A stretch of 64,000 nucleotides of DNA from Actinomycetaceae bacterium TAE3-ERU4 (GCA_019218365.1 JAHUUJ010000002.1:336307-400306); one strand, 5' to 3'. Shown: positions 27,349-37,413, counted from the stretch's first letter. A program made the numbers and translations. The notes: a model not told the origin generated them from the letters alone.

Positions 27349-28557
27349 TTAGGCGTTTCCCTTCCAAGCATCTTTTAACTTTACGCGCTCGCCGGTGCGC
27401 AGTACTGCGCCTACATAGAGACGTCCGGCTATCCAGATAATTAGTGGAATTGTAATTAGTACCAACGCCAGACTGATTAGGTTATCCGCAGTGGTAGCTA
27501 CCCCCAACGCATTACGCGAGGGGGCTAGGAACGGAGCGAAGAAAGGCACGTAAGAAAGATACTTTGCCAGGGTAGAGCCGGGATCATTTGGCAGGAGTGA
27601 AACGGAAATCATGTAAGGAATCATTACCAGTACCATGATAGGCAAAGTTACCTGCCCCATGTCTTCTTGACGAGAAACCATCGCCCCGGCACTGGCATAG
27701 AGCAAGCTGTAGATGATGAATCCCAAAATAATCCAAAGCAGCAGTAGGAGGGAAGATGTCCCCAGATTTAGATTAAAGTCGTTAAGCATTCCCGTTGCCG
27801 TTGCCGGTATGACTGCCGAAAGAATAACTAGAGTAGTGGTCAGCACAGAGGAGATTCCCGCGCCGATGACTTTTCCGGCCAGCAGTGATGTTGGGCGCAC
27901 GGTAGCCAGAAGAATCTCTACCACGCGAGAAGTCTTTTCCTCAACCACACTCATGGCTACCATTCCACCGGCTCCTACAACCATGAAGAACAGCAGAATT
28001 ACCATCACGGTAGAGGCGATAACTTGCGCTAAATCGGCCTTGGCCACGTCCTTTTTTAGCTCCACTATCTTTGGTGCAGCAGTTGCAACCGCCTGATTAA
28101 CTGAATCAGGGTTTCCACCGAGTTTGGCAATTTCCTTACTGAGGGTAATGTTGGCGGCTAGGGCGTTAACGGACTTGTCGAATGAAGAGGGCGCCCCGTC
28201 CCAAGAGACAATCTCTATTGGGTTGGTTTGCGTATCGACAAAAACATCAATTGTTGGATCATCTGATTCAAGGTTTTTCTCCGCCGTGGGGCGAGCCATC
28301 TGGATGACCTTAACCCCACTTTCTCCGTCACTTGACTTAATCTGCTCTAGTCCCGGTAACGCTGTGGCATTATTAGTTCCCACTCGTAGCACGTCAGAGC
28401 TGGGGGCAAAGAAGTACACGGCTAAGACCATACCCGCGGCGATAATCATCATGAAGATGGTAGAGATTAAGGTCGCTTTCTTAAATAGCTGGCTGCGCAG
28501 TTCGCGTGAGGCAACTAGCTTAATTTCTCCAAAACGAGATAATTCTTGGTGTTTCAT
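27349..28557 (-). CDS. ABC-2 type permease, NatB-like
   Basis: Membrane half of an ABC exporter, 402 residues. A first membrane segment (about 30-50) is followed by an extracytoplasmic loop of ~130 residues and then five further segments (about 175-205, 220-245, 262-285, 305-325, 345-370), the NatB/YhaP layout. MSVVEEKTSRVVEILLATVRP, just after the second segment, is the characteristic cytoplasmic coupling helix. NatB homologues export sodium ions or drugs; the substrate here is unknown. The start overlaps the stop of the ATPase gene (ATGA). Confidence 0.9.
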   Translation of the reverse strand: MKHQELSRFGEIKLVASRELRSQLFKKATLISTIFMMIIAAGMVLAVYFFAPSSDVLRVGTNNATALPGLEQIKSSDGESGVKVIQMARPTAEKNLESDDPTIDVFVDTQTNPIEIVSWDGAPSSFDKSVNALAANITLSKEIAKLGGNPDSVNQAVATAAPKIVELKKDVAKADLAQVIASTVMVILLFFMVVGAGGMVAMSVVEEKTSRVVEILLATVRPTSLLAGKVIGAGISSVLTTTLVILSAVIPATATGMLNDFNLNLGTSSLLLLLWIILGFIIYSLLYASAGAMVSRQEDMGQVTLPIMVLVMIPYMISVSLLPNDPGSTLAKYLSYVPFFAPFLAPSRNALGVATTADNLISLALVLITIPLIIWIAGRLYVGAVLRTGERVKLKDAWKGNA

Positions 28558-29468
28558 GCGCTCTGTCCTTCTACGGTAGGTGTGGCGACAACGTCACGGA
28601 ATAGCTCGGTAAGCGAGGGCACACGAGGGCTAAAGCGTTCGATAGCGATGTCATCTTCAGTCAAGGCACGGAGGATTTCTTGACGATCGGAACCATCCCA
28701 AATCAGGGTGGTAATTCCTTCTTTTTCCTCGGTGCGTCCGTTTATACGTCCAGCTAGTTCAGGTAGTGGGTTTCCCGGGGAGCTGGTTGAGAGCTCCCAT
28801 TCTTTGGTACCTTGCCGTTTGATGTTCTTTACCGAGTCGTCGGCAATTAGCTTGCCCTCCTGAATGATAATTACCCTGTCGCAAAGTCGTTCTACCAGGT
28901 CAAGCTGGTGCGAAGAAAACAATGTGGCAACGCCCTTTTGGCTCTGCTCTTTTAGAACATTACTCATGACCTCTACCGCTACGGGGTCCAGCCCGGAAAA
29001 AGGCTCGTCTAAGATAAGTAGTGCAGGATCAAAAACTAGGGCAGAGGCAAGTTGGACGCGCTGTTGATTACCGAGGGATAGTTTCTGCAAGTTATCTTTG
29101 CGACGCTCGCTAATTCCCAGCTTTTCGGTCCATTTTTCCATTGCCGAGGTGGCGCTTGCCTTGTCGAGTCCGTGCAGGCGTGCGAAATAAACTAGTTGAT
29201 CTTCTACCGTCATTTTTGGGTAGAGTCCGCGTTCTTCCGGCATGTAACCGAAGGTGCGACGGTCTTCTTTAGTGATGGGTGAACCTTCCCATTTCACTTC
29301 TCCAGAAGTTGGGTTCAAGACTCCCATGGTAATTCTCATGGTGGTTGATTTACCGGCTCCGTTTGAGCCTACAAAACCAACTATTTCACCATTGTTGAGT
29401 TGAAAATTTAAGTCTTTAACGGCGGTTAAATCCCCATATTGCTTGTTAAGGTGTGAAATCTCAAGCAT
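28554..29468 (-). CDS. ABC transporter ATPase, NatA-like
   Basis: 304-residue ATP-binding subunit partnered with the permease downstream. Walker A is GSNGAGKSTT, the signature LSLGNQQRVQLA, Walker B LLILDEPFSG followed by the DP linker, and the switch SSHQLD. The C-terminal ~80 residues form the extra domain common in NatA/YhaQ-type ATPases. AAGGAT lies before the ATG. The operon is only these two genes. Confidence 0.93.
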   Translation of the reverse strand: MLEISHLNKQYGDLTAVKDLNFQLNNGEIVGFVGSNGAGKSTTMRITMGVLNPTSGEVKWEGSPITKEDRRTFGYMPEERGLYPKMTVEDQLVYFARLHGLDKASATSAMEKWTEKLGISERRKDNLQKLSLGNQQRVQLASALVFDPALLILDEPFSGLDPVAVEVMSNVLKEQSQKGVATLFSSHQLDLVERLCDRVIIIQEGKLIADDSVKNIKRQGTKEWELSTSSPGNPLPELAGRINGRTEEKEGITTLIWDGSDRQEILRALTEDDIAIERFSPRVPSLTELFRDVVATPTVEGQSA

Positions 29469-29692
29469 TGTAAATCCTTACTTTTAGCATTCACTTTAGG
29501 TATATCCTAGCATTTCCATTTTTTTATGGAATAAGGGGCATAGAAGCACTCAGAAAGAAAAACATAGTGGCAAAATTCATGCTTTTGTCTCTGGCTGTGG
29601 TTTTCTTTTCGGAAAGGCTTAGGATGGAAGAGCTAGATTTAGTAATCACGGCCAGCTTGCTGGTCGTTTCTCTGTCTTGGAAGTAGGTGAGT

Positions 29693-31015
29693 ATGTCTAA
29701 AGTACACGGTAGAGCAGAGACAGAGGAAGTGCTTTCACCCCCTCGGCTAGAAACTTTTCCCACCGCGGTAATGCTTACAATCTCCTGTGCGACTTTCTTA
29801 GTGATTACAGCCGAGATGCTTCCCGCAGGGGTTCTTAGGCTTATCTCCGCCGATTTGGGAGTTACTAAATCGCAGGCCGGTTATTTAATGAGTGGGTACG
29901 CTTTTACCGTGGTAGCCACTTGTGTTCCGCTAACACACCTGACTCGGTTCGTAGATAGGACCCGCTTACTCCGTATCGTAGTTGCCTGCTACGTGGTTGG
30001 AGCCCTGTTGAATGCAATAGCTCCAACCTACTCTCTAGTGATGGCAACCCGTATTTTTACGGGTATTTTTCACGGTCTATTTTGGTCGGTAATTTCGGCT
30101 TATCCGGCTTATCTAGTGACTCCTCGTTTAATTCCCAAAGCCGTTACTTACAGTTCGGTCGGTGGGTCTGCAGCGTTTATTGCCGGGGTGCCACTGGCTA
30201 CCTACATGGGACAAGTTCTCGGCTGGAGAGTCTCACAAGGACTAATTGGACTGCTCCTTCTGGCTCTCTTGTTAGTGATGTACCGAAAGCTACCTTTAGT
30301 CGGAGTAAGCGCTCCCAAGCCCACGACTAAACTATCGCGAGAAGAAAAGAAGCAGCAGCGTAAGCTCGAACGGGTTTCACGACAGACCGCTTTAGAACGT
30401 TCTGGTCGTCGTCCGCTAATCCTCATTCCGCGAACTTCTTTAGCGGCCGCTTTAGGTCTTTGCCTAACCGTGGCACTCTACGTAATCGGACAGTACACCG
30501 CTTATAGTTATATTTCGGAAATCATTACCGCTCAGATGGGGATTGATTCTAAATATATTTCCCTTGTCCTGTTCGGATCGGGGCTTGTGGGGTTTATCGG
30601 CTCAGTTCTATCCGGGCGGGTTTTTGAACGTTTTGGTAACCGAGCATTGGTCGCCATGACTTTTACCGTGGCACTGGCTTTGTCCCTCCTTGCCTTGGTT
30701 GGGACAGTCACCTGGGTGGGAATCATTCTGGTACTGCTATGGAGCCTAGCAGGTGCTTTTGTTCCCTCTTTCTTCGTCATGCGAATGCTAGTTGTCACTC
30801 CCTCTAAAGTACGTGATGTAATAGGCGCGGTATATAACGCCAGCTTTAACTTGGGAATCGGTGGGGGAGCCCTCATCGGTGGGCTATTACTCGCCGCTTT
30901 CGATATCGAACGAGTAATCATTTCCGCTTCTGTTTTGGCGTGGGTGGCTTCTCTCGTTACCTTACTGCTGGGAATCTTGGTTGTTCGCTCCGAACGTTTT
31001 TTGGCTACCGAATAG
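29693..31015 (+). CDS. MFS efflux transporter (AraJ/sugar-drug exporter type)
   Basis: About 440 residues and about 12 membrane segments. The N-terminal domain has LRLISADLGVTKSQAGYLMSG and VTRIFTG-like (ATRIFTGIFHG), and GRVFERFGNR stands in the second half, typical of the DHA1 drug/sugar efflux group. A basic cytoplasmic loop (EEKKQQRKLERVSRQ near 212-226) divides the two six-helix bundles. ATG 29693 with GGAAG nine bases upstream is preferred; GTG 29687 is possible. It is divergent from the ABC ATPase; the substrate is unknown. Confidence 0.88.
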   Translation: MSKVHGRAETEEVLSPPRLETFPTAVMLTISCATFLVITAEMLPAGVLRLISADLGVTKSQAGYLMSGYAFTVVATCVPLTHLTRFVDRTRLLRIVVACYVVGALLNAIAPTYSLVMATRIFTGIFHGLFWSVISAYPAYLVTPRLIPKAVTYSSVGGSAAFIAGVPLATYMGQVLGWRVSQGLIGLLLLALLLVMYRKLPLVGVSAPKPTTKLSREEKKQQRKLERVSRQTALERSGRRPLILIPRTSLAAALGLCLTVALYVIGQYTAYSYISEIITAQMGIDSKYISLVLFGSGLVGFIGSVLSGRVFERFGNRALVAMTFTVALALSLLALVGTVTWVGIILVLLWSLAGAFVPSFFVMRMLVVTPSKVRDVIGAVYNASFNLGIGGGALIGGLLLAAFDIERVIISASVLAWVASLVTLLLGILVVRSERFLATE

Positions 31016-31017
31016 CC

Positions 31018-31845
31018 TTAACCCCTTCCTAATTCAAACCAGCTTTCAAGAAATCTCGCAACACCGCACCGGTCATTTGTGTCAGTTTGGGCAAAAGCTA
31101 CGGCTTTTACCTCTTCACAGGCGTTTTTCATGGCTACTCCAACGAGGGCCTCGCTAATCATTTCTAAATCATTTTCAGCATCCCCAAAGGCCATTATTCC
31201 GGCGTCTAGGGGCAGGTTAGTTACCTTCAGGGCAGTTTTTACCCCGGCTGCTTTGGACAGGTCACGGTGCTGGTACTCGTAAAGGTAAGGGCCGGTGCTT
31301 ACCCCCTTGACGAGTGGGTGGCTGAAAGATTTAGCGTGTTCACGAACCTGTTTCATTTGATCTGGTGGACACATGAGATGAAGTTTTGTCTGGGGTGAGC
31401 GGAAAAGCGTTTGAAAGTCAGGATCAATCCCGACTTCGAATTTTCCAATTTCTTCCATCAACGCTAGATTGCGGTCTGCTTTGGGAGCAATATAGACACC
31501 GTCTTTAGCCACACAAAAGTTAATCTCTAAACTCTGAAAATGTTCTATGACTTCCTGGAAAACAGCGGCAGGAACCATATGACTGGTGGTAACTTTACCG
31601 GTGGAAATCTCCATAATTTCGGCACCGTTTTGGCCGATTATTAAATCTAGAGTTTCTTCGGCACCCCAGCTGGTGACCATTTTTCTGATTGAATATACGT
31701 CCCTTCCGGAGGCAATCGCACAGCGAATACCTCGTTGATGTAGGGCATGGAGCGCCTGTAAGTTCCGCTGTGGCGGGCGAGAAGAAGAATCAAGTAGCGT
31801 TCCATCTAAATCACAAACGACTAAATCAATTTTGGGGTTGGTCAT
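31018..31845 (-). CDS. HAD-superfamily Cof-type sugar-phosphate phosphatase
   Basis: 275-residue cytoplasmic phosphatase of the Cof/YwpJ group (HAD type IIB cap). Motif I is VCDLDGTLLDSS, motif II IASGR, motif III KAAGVKTALK, and motif IV AFGDAENDLEMI. These usually dephosphorylate sugar phosphates or flavin cofactors; the substrate cannot be read from sequence. The start at ATG 31845 is chosen for its GGGAGA ribosome site; the longer frame runs into the promoter of the divergent gene. Confidence 0.93.
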   Translation of the reverse strand: MTNPKIDLVVCDLDGTLLDSSSRPPQRNLQALHALHQRGIRCAIASGRDVYSIRKMVTSWGAEETLDLIIGQNGAEIMEISTGKVTTSHMVPAAVFQEVIEHFQSLEINFCVAKDGVYIAPKADRNLALMEEIGKFEVGIDPDFQTLFRSPQTKLHLMCPPDQMKQVREHAKSFSHPLVKGVSTGPYLYEYQHRDLSKAAGVKTALKVTNLPLDAGIMAFGDAENDLEMISEALVGVAMKNACEEVKAVAFAQTDTNDRCGVARFLESWFELGRG

Positions 31846-31921
31846 CTCTTCTCCCTGTTGTCTAATAGTCTTAATTATCCCTTGCCAGGCGGTAGGCTGC
31901 ATTAGAATGCACAATGTACAG

Positions 31922-32821
31922 GTGTCTGATTTGTCCTTACTCCCCTCTGAGATTTGGTTCCCTCGCGCCCGAAAGCACCTTGAACATGCGCAAACTCTGG
32001 GAAAAGGAAGACGCTATCGAGCGCTGCGCGGACTTAAAGAACCCGTTAGTGATTTTCTCTGGGAATACTATGGGATTAAACCTCGTCAATTAGAAATTTG
32101 GCATCCGGGGGTGGGTGTAGCAATACTGGAGCCTGAAAGTGAGAAGAAAGAGCCCGCGTTCGTTTGGAACGATTTAGCACACAGACGTTGGTACCAGGTT
32201 ATTTCTAGCTCGCAGGGGCGTGCGCTGACCTTTGATGTGAATACTTGGGTTGAAGAACGAGGGCGTGGAATAAAGTTCATGGCTGAACTATTGCGGGCAG
32301 TAAACTCCCGCAAACCATTCCTCGGATGCTTAGGATTACATGAATGGGCGATGGTCTACGAAGGAAAACCACGTCATCCGCTTCCTTTACGCTTGGGAGC
32401 TAAGGGCAGCGATGAACTTACCCGGAGTTTACCTGTTAGATGTACGCACTTTGATGCCTTCCGTTTCTTTACCGATTCTGCACGACCCTTAAATGCTTAT
32501 CAGCCAACCTCGGAAGGGGTAGTGAGCATGGAACAGCCCGGTTGTTTACACCAAAATATGGATTTATTACGGTACTGCTTAAAACTGGGACCGCTCGTGC
32601 CAGGGGAGGTACTTTTGCGGGCTTTTGAGTTCGCCTTGGAAATACGTACCTTGGATATGGCCGCTTCTCCTTATGACTGTAGTTCTTCTGGTCTTCAGCC
32701 GGTCAAAATTGAAACGGCGGAGGGTAAAGCTAAATACATTGAGCAACAGCGAGATTTTTACGAGCGTGGTCTGCGGTTGCGGGAAGAATTGATTTCTCTT
32801 CTGGCGCGTGCAAATATTTGA
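31922..32821 (+). CDS. Actinobacterial family usually labelled 3-methyladenine DNA glycosylase
   Basis: About 300 residues. The pattern ARKHLEHAQ, PVSDFLWEYYGIKPRQLEIW, HPGVGV, and SPYDCSSSGLQPVKIET matches an actinobacterial family that databases name 3-methyladenine DNA glycosylase, although it has neither an HhH-GPD nor an AAG fold signature that I can see, and I know of no direct biochemical proof. TTGCCA (31882-31887) and TAGAAT (31903-31908) form a promoter whose start point would fall near 31915, so I favour GTG 31922 over ATG 31907. The next gene is a true base-excision glycosylase. Confidence 0.7.
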   Translation: MSDLSLLPSEIWFPRARKHLEHAQTLGKGRRYRALRGLKEPVSDFLWEYYGIKPRQLEIWHPGVGVAILEPESEKKEPAFVWNDLAHRRWYQVISSSQGRALTFDVNTWVEERGRGIKFMAELLRAVNSRKPFLGCLGLHEWAMVYEGKPRHPLPLRLGAKGSDELTRSLPVRCTHFDAFRFFTDSARPLNAYQPTSEGVVSMEQPGCLHQNMDLLRYCLKLGPLVPGEVLLRAFEFALEIRTLDMAASPYDCSSSGLQPVKIETAEGKAKYIEQQRDFYERGLRLREELISLLARANI

Positions 32822-32855
32822 GCCTGTTTGGTGAGATTATGGGAAAATAGTTCCT

Positions 32856-33815
32856 ATGCCTGAAGGACATTCTATTCATCGTACCGCTTACGCTCTAAAT
32901 GACTTATTCGCCTCTACCAAGGTGGCTTGTTCTAGCCCGCAGGGGCGTTTTGAATCTGGAGCCAGTTTGCTATCGGGACTTTATCTTACGCGTGCTCTAG
33001 CGTGGGGGAAGCACCTTTTTGTTCCCTTTTCTGCTTCCCCGGAGGGTGAATATGACCTCGCTGATTTATCGGGGGAACAGGCATTATCTGCACGCTGGTT
33101 GCATATTCATCTCGGTCTTTACGGTTCGTGGAATTTCTATACTGACGGTAGCGAGACTGTTTCAGAGTTTATCGGTGCACCTCGCCGGAAAATTGGTGAG
33201 GGGGATGAGGTAGTTTCTTCTGTTTCGACGCAGATTTCGCAGGAGTCTTGGCAGCATCCGCAACCACGTGGGCAGGTGCGTTTACGAATTAGTACACCGC
33301 AGGCGGTTGCAGATTTATCCGGCCCTAATACCTGTGAAGTGTTGGAGGCTCAGGAAGTTATTTCCATACTTGCTCGTCTTGGACCAGATCCTCTAGCACC
33401 GCAAAAGGCAGACGCAAAACGTTTTTCTGACCTGGTTCGCCGCCGCGGGGTTCCCGTAGGACAGTTAGTGATGGATCAATCTGTAGTTGCCGGTCCCGGA
33501 AACATTTACCGGGCAGAGTGCCTATTTAGGGTAGGTATCAACCCTAACCGTCCGGGAAAGCAAGTTTCCCAAAAACGCTTGGAACTACTTTGGAAAGATT
33601 TAGTTTCCGCGATGTCAGATGGGGTACGTGAGGGAAAAATTATCACTGTGCCGAAAGAATTAGTACCGGAAGCTCTTTCCGAGTTTGATCAAGAAGCCGC
33701 ACGATTTGCGGTTTACCACCGTACCGGCCGACCTTGTCTGCGCTGTGGAAGTGAAATTAAAGAAAGCAACCTTGCCGGACGAAAATTATTCTGGTGTCCA
33801 GGTTGTCAACGCTAG
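32856..33815 (+). CDS. nei: Fpg/Nei-family DNA glycosylase/AP lyase
   Basis: Base-excision repair enzyme removing oxidised bases and cutting the abasic site. It begins MPEGHSIHRTA: Pro2 is the Schiff-base nucleophile and Glu3 the partner; the Ser/His after PEG favours endonuclease VIII (Nei) over MutM. The H2TH region is VVAGPGNIYRAECLF and the C-terminal zinc finger is CLRCG...WCPGC. Length 319, a little long because of a loop around residues 105-130. Confidence 0.93.
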   Translation: MPEGHSIHRTAYALNDLFASTKVACSSPQGRFESGASLLSGLYLTRALAWGKHLFVPFSASPEGEYDLADLSGEQALSARWLHIHLGLYGSWNFYTDGSETVSEFIGAPRRKIGEGDEVVSSVSTQISQESWQHPQPRGQVRLRISTPQAVADLSGPNTCEVLEAQEVISILARLGPDPLAPQKADAKRFSDLVRRRGVPVGQLVMDQSVVAGPGNIYRAECLFRVGINPNRPGKQVSQKRLELLWKDLVSAMSDGVREGKIITVPKELVPEALSEFDQEAARFAVYHRTGRPCLRCGSEIKESNLAGRKLFWCPGCQR

Positions 33816-33980
33816 AATGTTTCAATTTGGTTAAAGTGTGCAAACGAACACCTGTTTTTAGGCATAAATACGCCAATTAAATAATGCTTTTGGTAGCATT
33901 TATTGATAGTGCTTGAACAACGTTTTGCAGCGTATGATGTTCGAGATTTTACTAGATTATTGTTGGAGAAAGTCTAAACT

Positions 33981-35474
33981 GTGAGTGCCGAACTAAACCT
34001 GTCGCCCGATTCCTTGTCTCAGGTTGAAGAAGAACTAGAAAATAAAGCTAATTCTTCTTCTAAGAAAAAAATGTGGGCTTGGATTGTTGCTGCACTAGTG
34101 CTTTTGGCATTGCTTGCTTCGGCGGTAACTTACTTTATGTACTATCGCCACCGTGCCTTACCTGGCACCTCTGTAGCCGGGGTATCTGTTTCGGGACAGA
34201 AAGCTCCCGAAATTAGCACTTTGGTTGAACAAAAATTTAAGGGACTGAAGTCCACAATTAATCTTGGAGGAAAGAGCGTTACTGCTTCATATAGCGAGCT
34301 GGGATTGTCTCTTGCCGCTGACAAAACCGCTCAGGAAGCCGTAAATAAACCTTCTTGGACTTCCTACTTCACTTTCTGGAAATCTCATCCTCTAGATGCC
34401 CAGGTAAAGTTAGATTCTGGGGAGCTAACAAACTTTATAAATAGGGAAATTGGCGATAAAGCGCTGCAGGGAACTGCCGCAAAACTTACTTTGAAAAAAG
34501 ATGGCGTTGGTTTCGATATTGAACCTTCGAAACCCGGTACTCGCCCGGATGTACAAGCACTAGGAAAACAGCTTGAATCCGCTGCAAAAGAATTAAAGGC
34601 CGGAAAATTTACCGTTAAACTGACGGATAAGGAACCTGATTTCAACACTGCTGCAGCGCAGCAGATAGCAGATCAGACTACTAAACTAATCAGCACAGAA
34701 TTAGTGATTGCTGAAGGTGAAAAATCTTTCTCCCCCTCGGGTAAGGAACGTAATTCTTTCGTTAAGCTAGAAAACGGCGAGGACGGAAAAACTAGCGCGA
34801 AGATTAACGAATCAGCCATTGCTGAATGGGTCGATAAAGTAGTTGGAGAAATCACCGTTCAACCTCGTAAGCGAATCCAGAAAGTTAACCAAGATGGTAA
34901 ACCTCTAGGAGAGCCAACCGCCGGACGCGAGGGCGTTTCGGTTGAAAACTCCGACGACCTTAAGGCCGCTGCTGTCAAGGCTATTACTGCCGCCCAGCCC
35001 GCTAAACTTTCGGCTAAAACTCGGAAGATTGAACCTGAGCTAGAAACCATCACCGTCTTGCCGGATAACCCCCAGCCAACCGGAAAGATTGCTTACGAAG
35101 CTGCTGATGATGAAAAATGGGTTGACGTTAATCTTACTAGGCACACAATTACCGCTTACATAGGTAAAAATATTGTGCGCGGACCCGAATACATGGTTAG
35201 CGGAAAGCCCAGTACACCGACCGTGCGGGGGATCTTTCCGGTTCGCGCTAAAGTGCGTTCGCAGACTATGCGTGGTCCCGACTACGTAACACCCGGAGTT
35301 CCTTGGGTAGTTTACTTCCACGGTGATTACGCTTTACATGGTGCCCCCTGGCGTAGTAGCTTCGGATATTCCGGACGACGTGGGTCACACGGATGCGTAA
35401 ACCTCCCGGTGGGAATTGCTAAGTGGTACTACCAGTGGACAGAAATTGGCACCAAGGTAGTAACTCACGGGTGA
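33981..35474 (+). CDS. L,D-transpeptidase with VanW/PG-binding-4-like repeats
   Basis: Cell-wall cross-linking enzyme forming 3-3 links or attaching proteins to peptidoglycan. 497 residues: cytoplasmic N-terminus, one membrane anchor (about 33-53), two ~120-residue extracellular repeats of the PG-binding-4 type (about 58-300), and a YkuD catalytic domain from about 375. The active site is HGAPWRSSFG...RGSHGCVNLP with nucleophile Cys472. GTG start preceded by TTGGAGAAAG. Its stop overlaps the pseudouridine synthase start (GTGA). Confidence 0.93.
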   Translation: MSAELNLSPDSLSQVEEELENKANSSSKKKMWAWIVAALVLLALLASAVTYFMYYRHRALPGTSVAGVSVSGQKAPEISTLVEQKFKGLKSTINLGGKSVTASYSELGLSLAADKTAQEAVNKPSWTSYFTFWKSHPLDAQVKLDSGELTNFINREIGDKALQGTAAKLTLKKDGVGFDIEPSKPGTRPDVQALGKQLESAAKELKAGKFTVKLTDKEPDFNTAAAQQIADQTTKLISTELVIAEGEKSFSPSGKERNSFVKLENGEDGKTSAKINESAIAEWVDKVVGEITVQPRKRIQKVNQDGKPLGEPTAGREGVSVENSDDLKAAAVKAITAAQPAKLSAKTRKIEPELETITVLPDNPQPTGKIAYEAADDEKWVDVNLTRHTITAYIGKNIVRGPEYMVSGKPSTPTVRGIFPVRAKVRSQTMRGPDYVTPGVPWVVYFHGDYALHGAPWRSSFGYSGRRGSHGCVNLPVGIAKWYYQWTEIGTKVVTHG

Positions 35475-36436
35475 CCGTCTTACCTTTTCCCTGTCGAGAG
35501 GGATTACCCCCGGTGAAGTTACGTCCCTCTTTAGCTGGGGAAGATATTAACCTGTCCTCACTGACTCTATACGCCTGGGCAGGATTAGCTTTTCCCGAAG
35601 CAACACCCGGACAGATACAGACCCTTTTTACCGAAAAAAGATTCTTACTTTCTTGCGGAAATACGCTTTCGGAAAATGATTCTGCAAAATTGCTTGAAGA
35701 CGGAGTGTATTTTTACCGTCCAATTAAAGATGAACCAGAAACTCCAATTAAGCTAAAGATTCTCAATCAGGACGATGGATGGTTAGTAGCGGATAAACCA
35801 ACGGGCTTGGCGGTGATGCCGCGAGGTAAATATGTTGCACGTTCCCTTACTGTAGCCTTGCGTCGCCAGCTCAATAACTGCCAGATTGTTCCTGCGCATC
35901 GTCTTGATAGGTTAACTCGGGGATTGGTTCTAGTTTCTACATCTCCCTCCACGCGCGCTCCTCTCCAGCTTTTATTCCAAAATAAGAAAGTACGTAAAAC
36001 CTACGAACTATTGGCTCCGCTTGTCCCGCAAAACAACTTTGAGATAGGTAAACCCAAAACTGTCTATTCTCAAATTTCTAAAGAACCTGACAGCTGGGCA
36101 GTGCAAAGTATTCCCTGTACTAAAGAAAAAGCGAATGCCCAAACGGAATTTTGCTTAACAGAGGTAAAAGAAATCCCTGCTTTAGGAAGAGTAGGACGTT
36201 TTGTGGCCTTACCCTTAACAGGAAAAATGCATCAAATCAGAGCGCACTTAGCGATGCTTGGAACTCCGATTCTAGGAGACCCCCTCTACGGAGGAATATT
36301 TAGCGCCCCCTACGGGCAGGACGCTCCCAAAGCGGGCGAAATAGCCTTGCAACTTCTTGCCAGAAAGCTTGAATTTCGTGACCCCTTCACCGGAGAAGAA
36401 AGAAGCTTTATTTCCGGACAAAACCTAGACTACTAA
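35471..36436 (+). CDS. RluA-family pseudouridine synthase
   Basis: 321-residue RNA pseudouridine synthase. The catalytic motif is PAHRLDRLTRGLVLVS, with the catalytic Asp in RLD; the downstream LTGKMHQIRAHLAMLGTPILGDPLYGG is the family's second block. There is no S4 domain at the N-terminus, which is instead about 80 variable residues. The target RNA site cannot be assigned. GTG 35471 is preferred over upstream starts because it gives the four-base coupling with the transpeptidase gene. Confidence 0.9.
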   Translation: MTVLPFPCREGLPPVKLRPSLAGEDINLSSLTLYAWAGLAFPEATPGQIQTLFTEKRFLLSCGNTLSENDSAKLLEDGVYFYRPIKDEPETPIKLKILNQDDGWLVADKPTGLAVMPRGKYVARSLTVALRRQLNNCQIVPAHRLDRLTRGLVLVSTSPSTRAPLQLLFQNKKVRKTYELLAPLVPQNNFEIGKPKTVYSQISKEPDSWAVQSIPCTKEKANAQTEFCLTEVKEIPALGRVGRFVALPLTGKMHQIRAHLAMLGTPILGDPLYGGIFSAPYGQDAPKAGEIALQLLARKLEFRDPFTGEERSFISGQNLDY

Positions 36437-36441
36437 TCTCG

Positions 36442-37413
36442 CTAAGCAAACATAAAAGAACCAACTAAGGTCGCGATAATCAGGCAAACCAGCAGAGTTA
36501 AAGCAAGGAAACGAACCGCGAATCTAGTACCGAACGCACCGCTTTGCATCGCAAATAGTTTTATATCCACCATTGGCCCGACAACTAAGAAAACAAGCTG
36601 AGCGGTTGGAGAAAGCGTGGTGAACGAGGCTGCTACGAAAGCATCGGCCTCGGAACAAAGTGACATGATAATTGCCAGTACTGCCATTAAACCTACGGTA
36701 AGGAAAGGATAGGTTTCTAGGTACTGGAAAAAAGACTGAGAGAGCGAAACCTTAAGGAAAGCGGCAATCATCGCCCCAAAAACTAAAAACCCTCCAGCCT
36801 GAAGAAAATCGTGAATAAAAGTTTCTCTAAACTTATCTGCAGGCTTATTCGCAGAAAGGTTAAGGCGTATTCTTTCGATTTTTGGGTTATTCGATTTTCC
36901 CCAGCTTAACCACACCCATCCAACTATAAGTGCAGCCAGTAAAGAAGCTAAAAAACGAGCCCAAACCATTTTCGGGTTAGAACTAAAAGCTACGGCAGTA
37001 GCCACAAGAACAACGGGATTTATCGCGGGGGCAGCAAGGAGGAAAGTTAAAGCCGCAGCGGGAGTAACTCCTCGGCGCATAAGTGAACCGGCAATTGGCA
37101 CCGAGGCACATTCGCAAGCTGGGAGGGCCATTCCTCCAACAGCGGCAACCGGAATCTCCATAAACTTTTTTTTCGGTCGTAGTCTTTCAAATACGGATTG
37201 GGGAAGAAAAGCTGAAATTAAAGCAGAAAGAAGAGCTCCGAGAATCAAGAAAGGAAGCGCTTGTAAAACAATAGAAACTAAGATTGCTTGCCAAGCCTGA
37301 AAATATCCTTTAGCGGACAGTGCCGGACCGAAGAAAACCTGAGCTCCCAAAAGTAGACACAGCGGTATTAAAATCCAGATAAAACAAGAACGTAACAAAT
37401 TTACCTGTTTCAT
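36442..37413 (-). CDS. Permease of the UPF0718/YraQ (DUF318) family
   Basis: 323 residues with about eight membrane segments. The family hallmark is LPACECASVPIAGSLMRRGV near residues 107-126, where the cysteine pair is conserved, and the second block SLCSEADAFVAAS. Such permeases are paired with TIGR03943 proteins and are linked to metal or metalloid handling; the substrate is unproved. ATG 37413 overlaps the stop of the partner gene by four bases. The longer open frame lies within the partner. Confidence 0.9.
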   Translation of the reverse strand: MKQVNLLRSCFIWILIPLCLLLGAQVFFGPALSAKGYFQAWQAILVSIVLQALPFLILGALLSALISAFLPQSVFERLRPKKKFMEIPVAAVGGMALPACECASVPIAGSLMRRGVTPAAALTFLLAAPAINPVVLVATAVAFSSNPKMVWARFLASLLAALIVGWVWLSWGKSNNPKIERIRLNLSANKPADKFRETFIHDFLQAGGFLVFGAMIAAFLKVSLSQSFFQYLETYPFLTVGLMAVLAIIMSLCSEADAFVAASFTTLSPTAQLVFLVVGPMVDIKLFAMQSGAFGTRFAVRFLALTLLVCLIIATLVGSFMFA

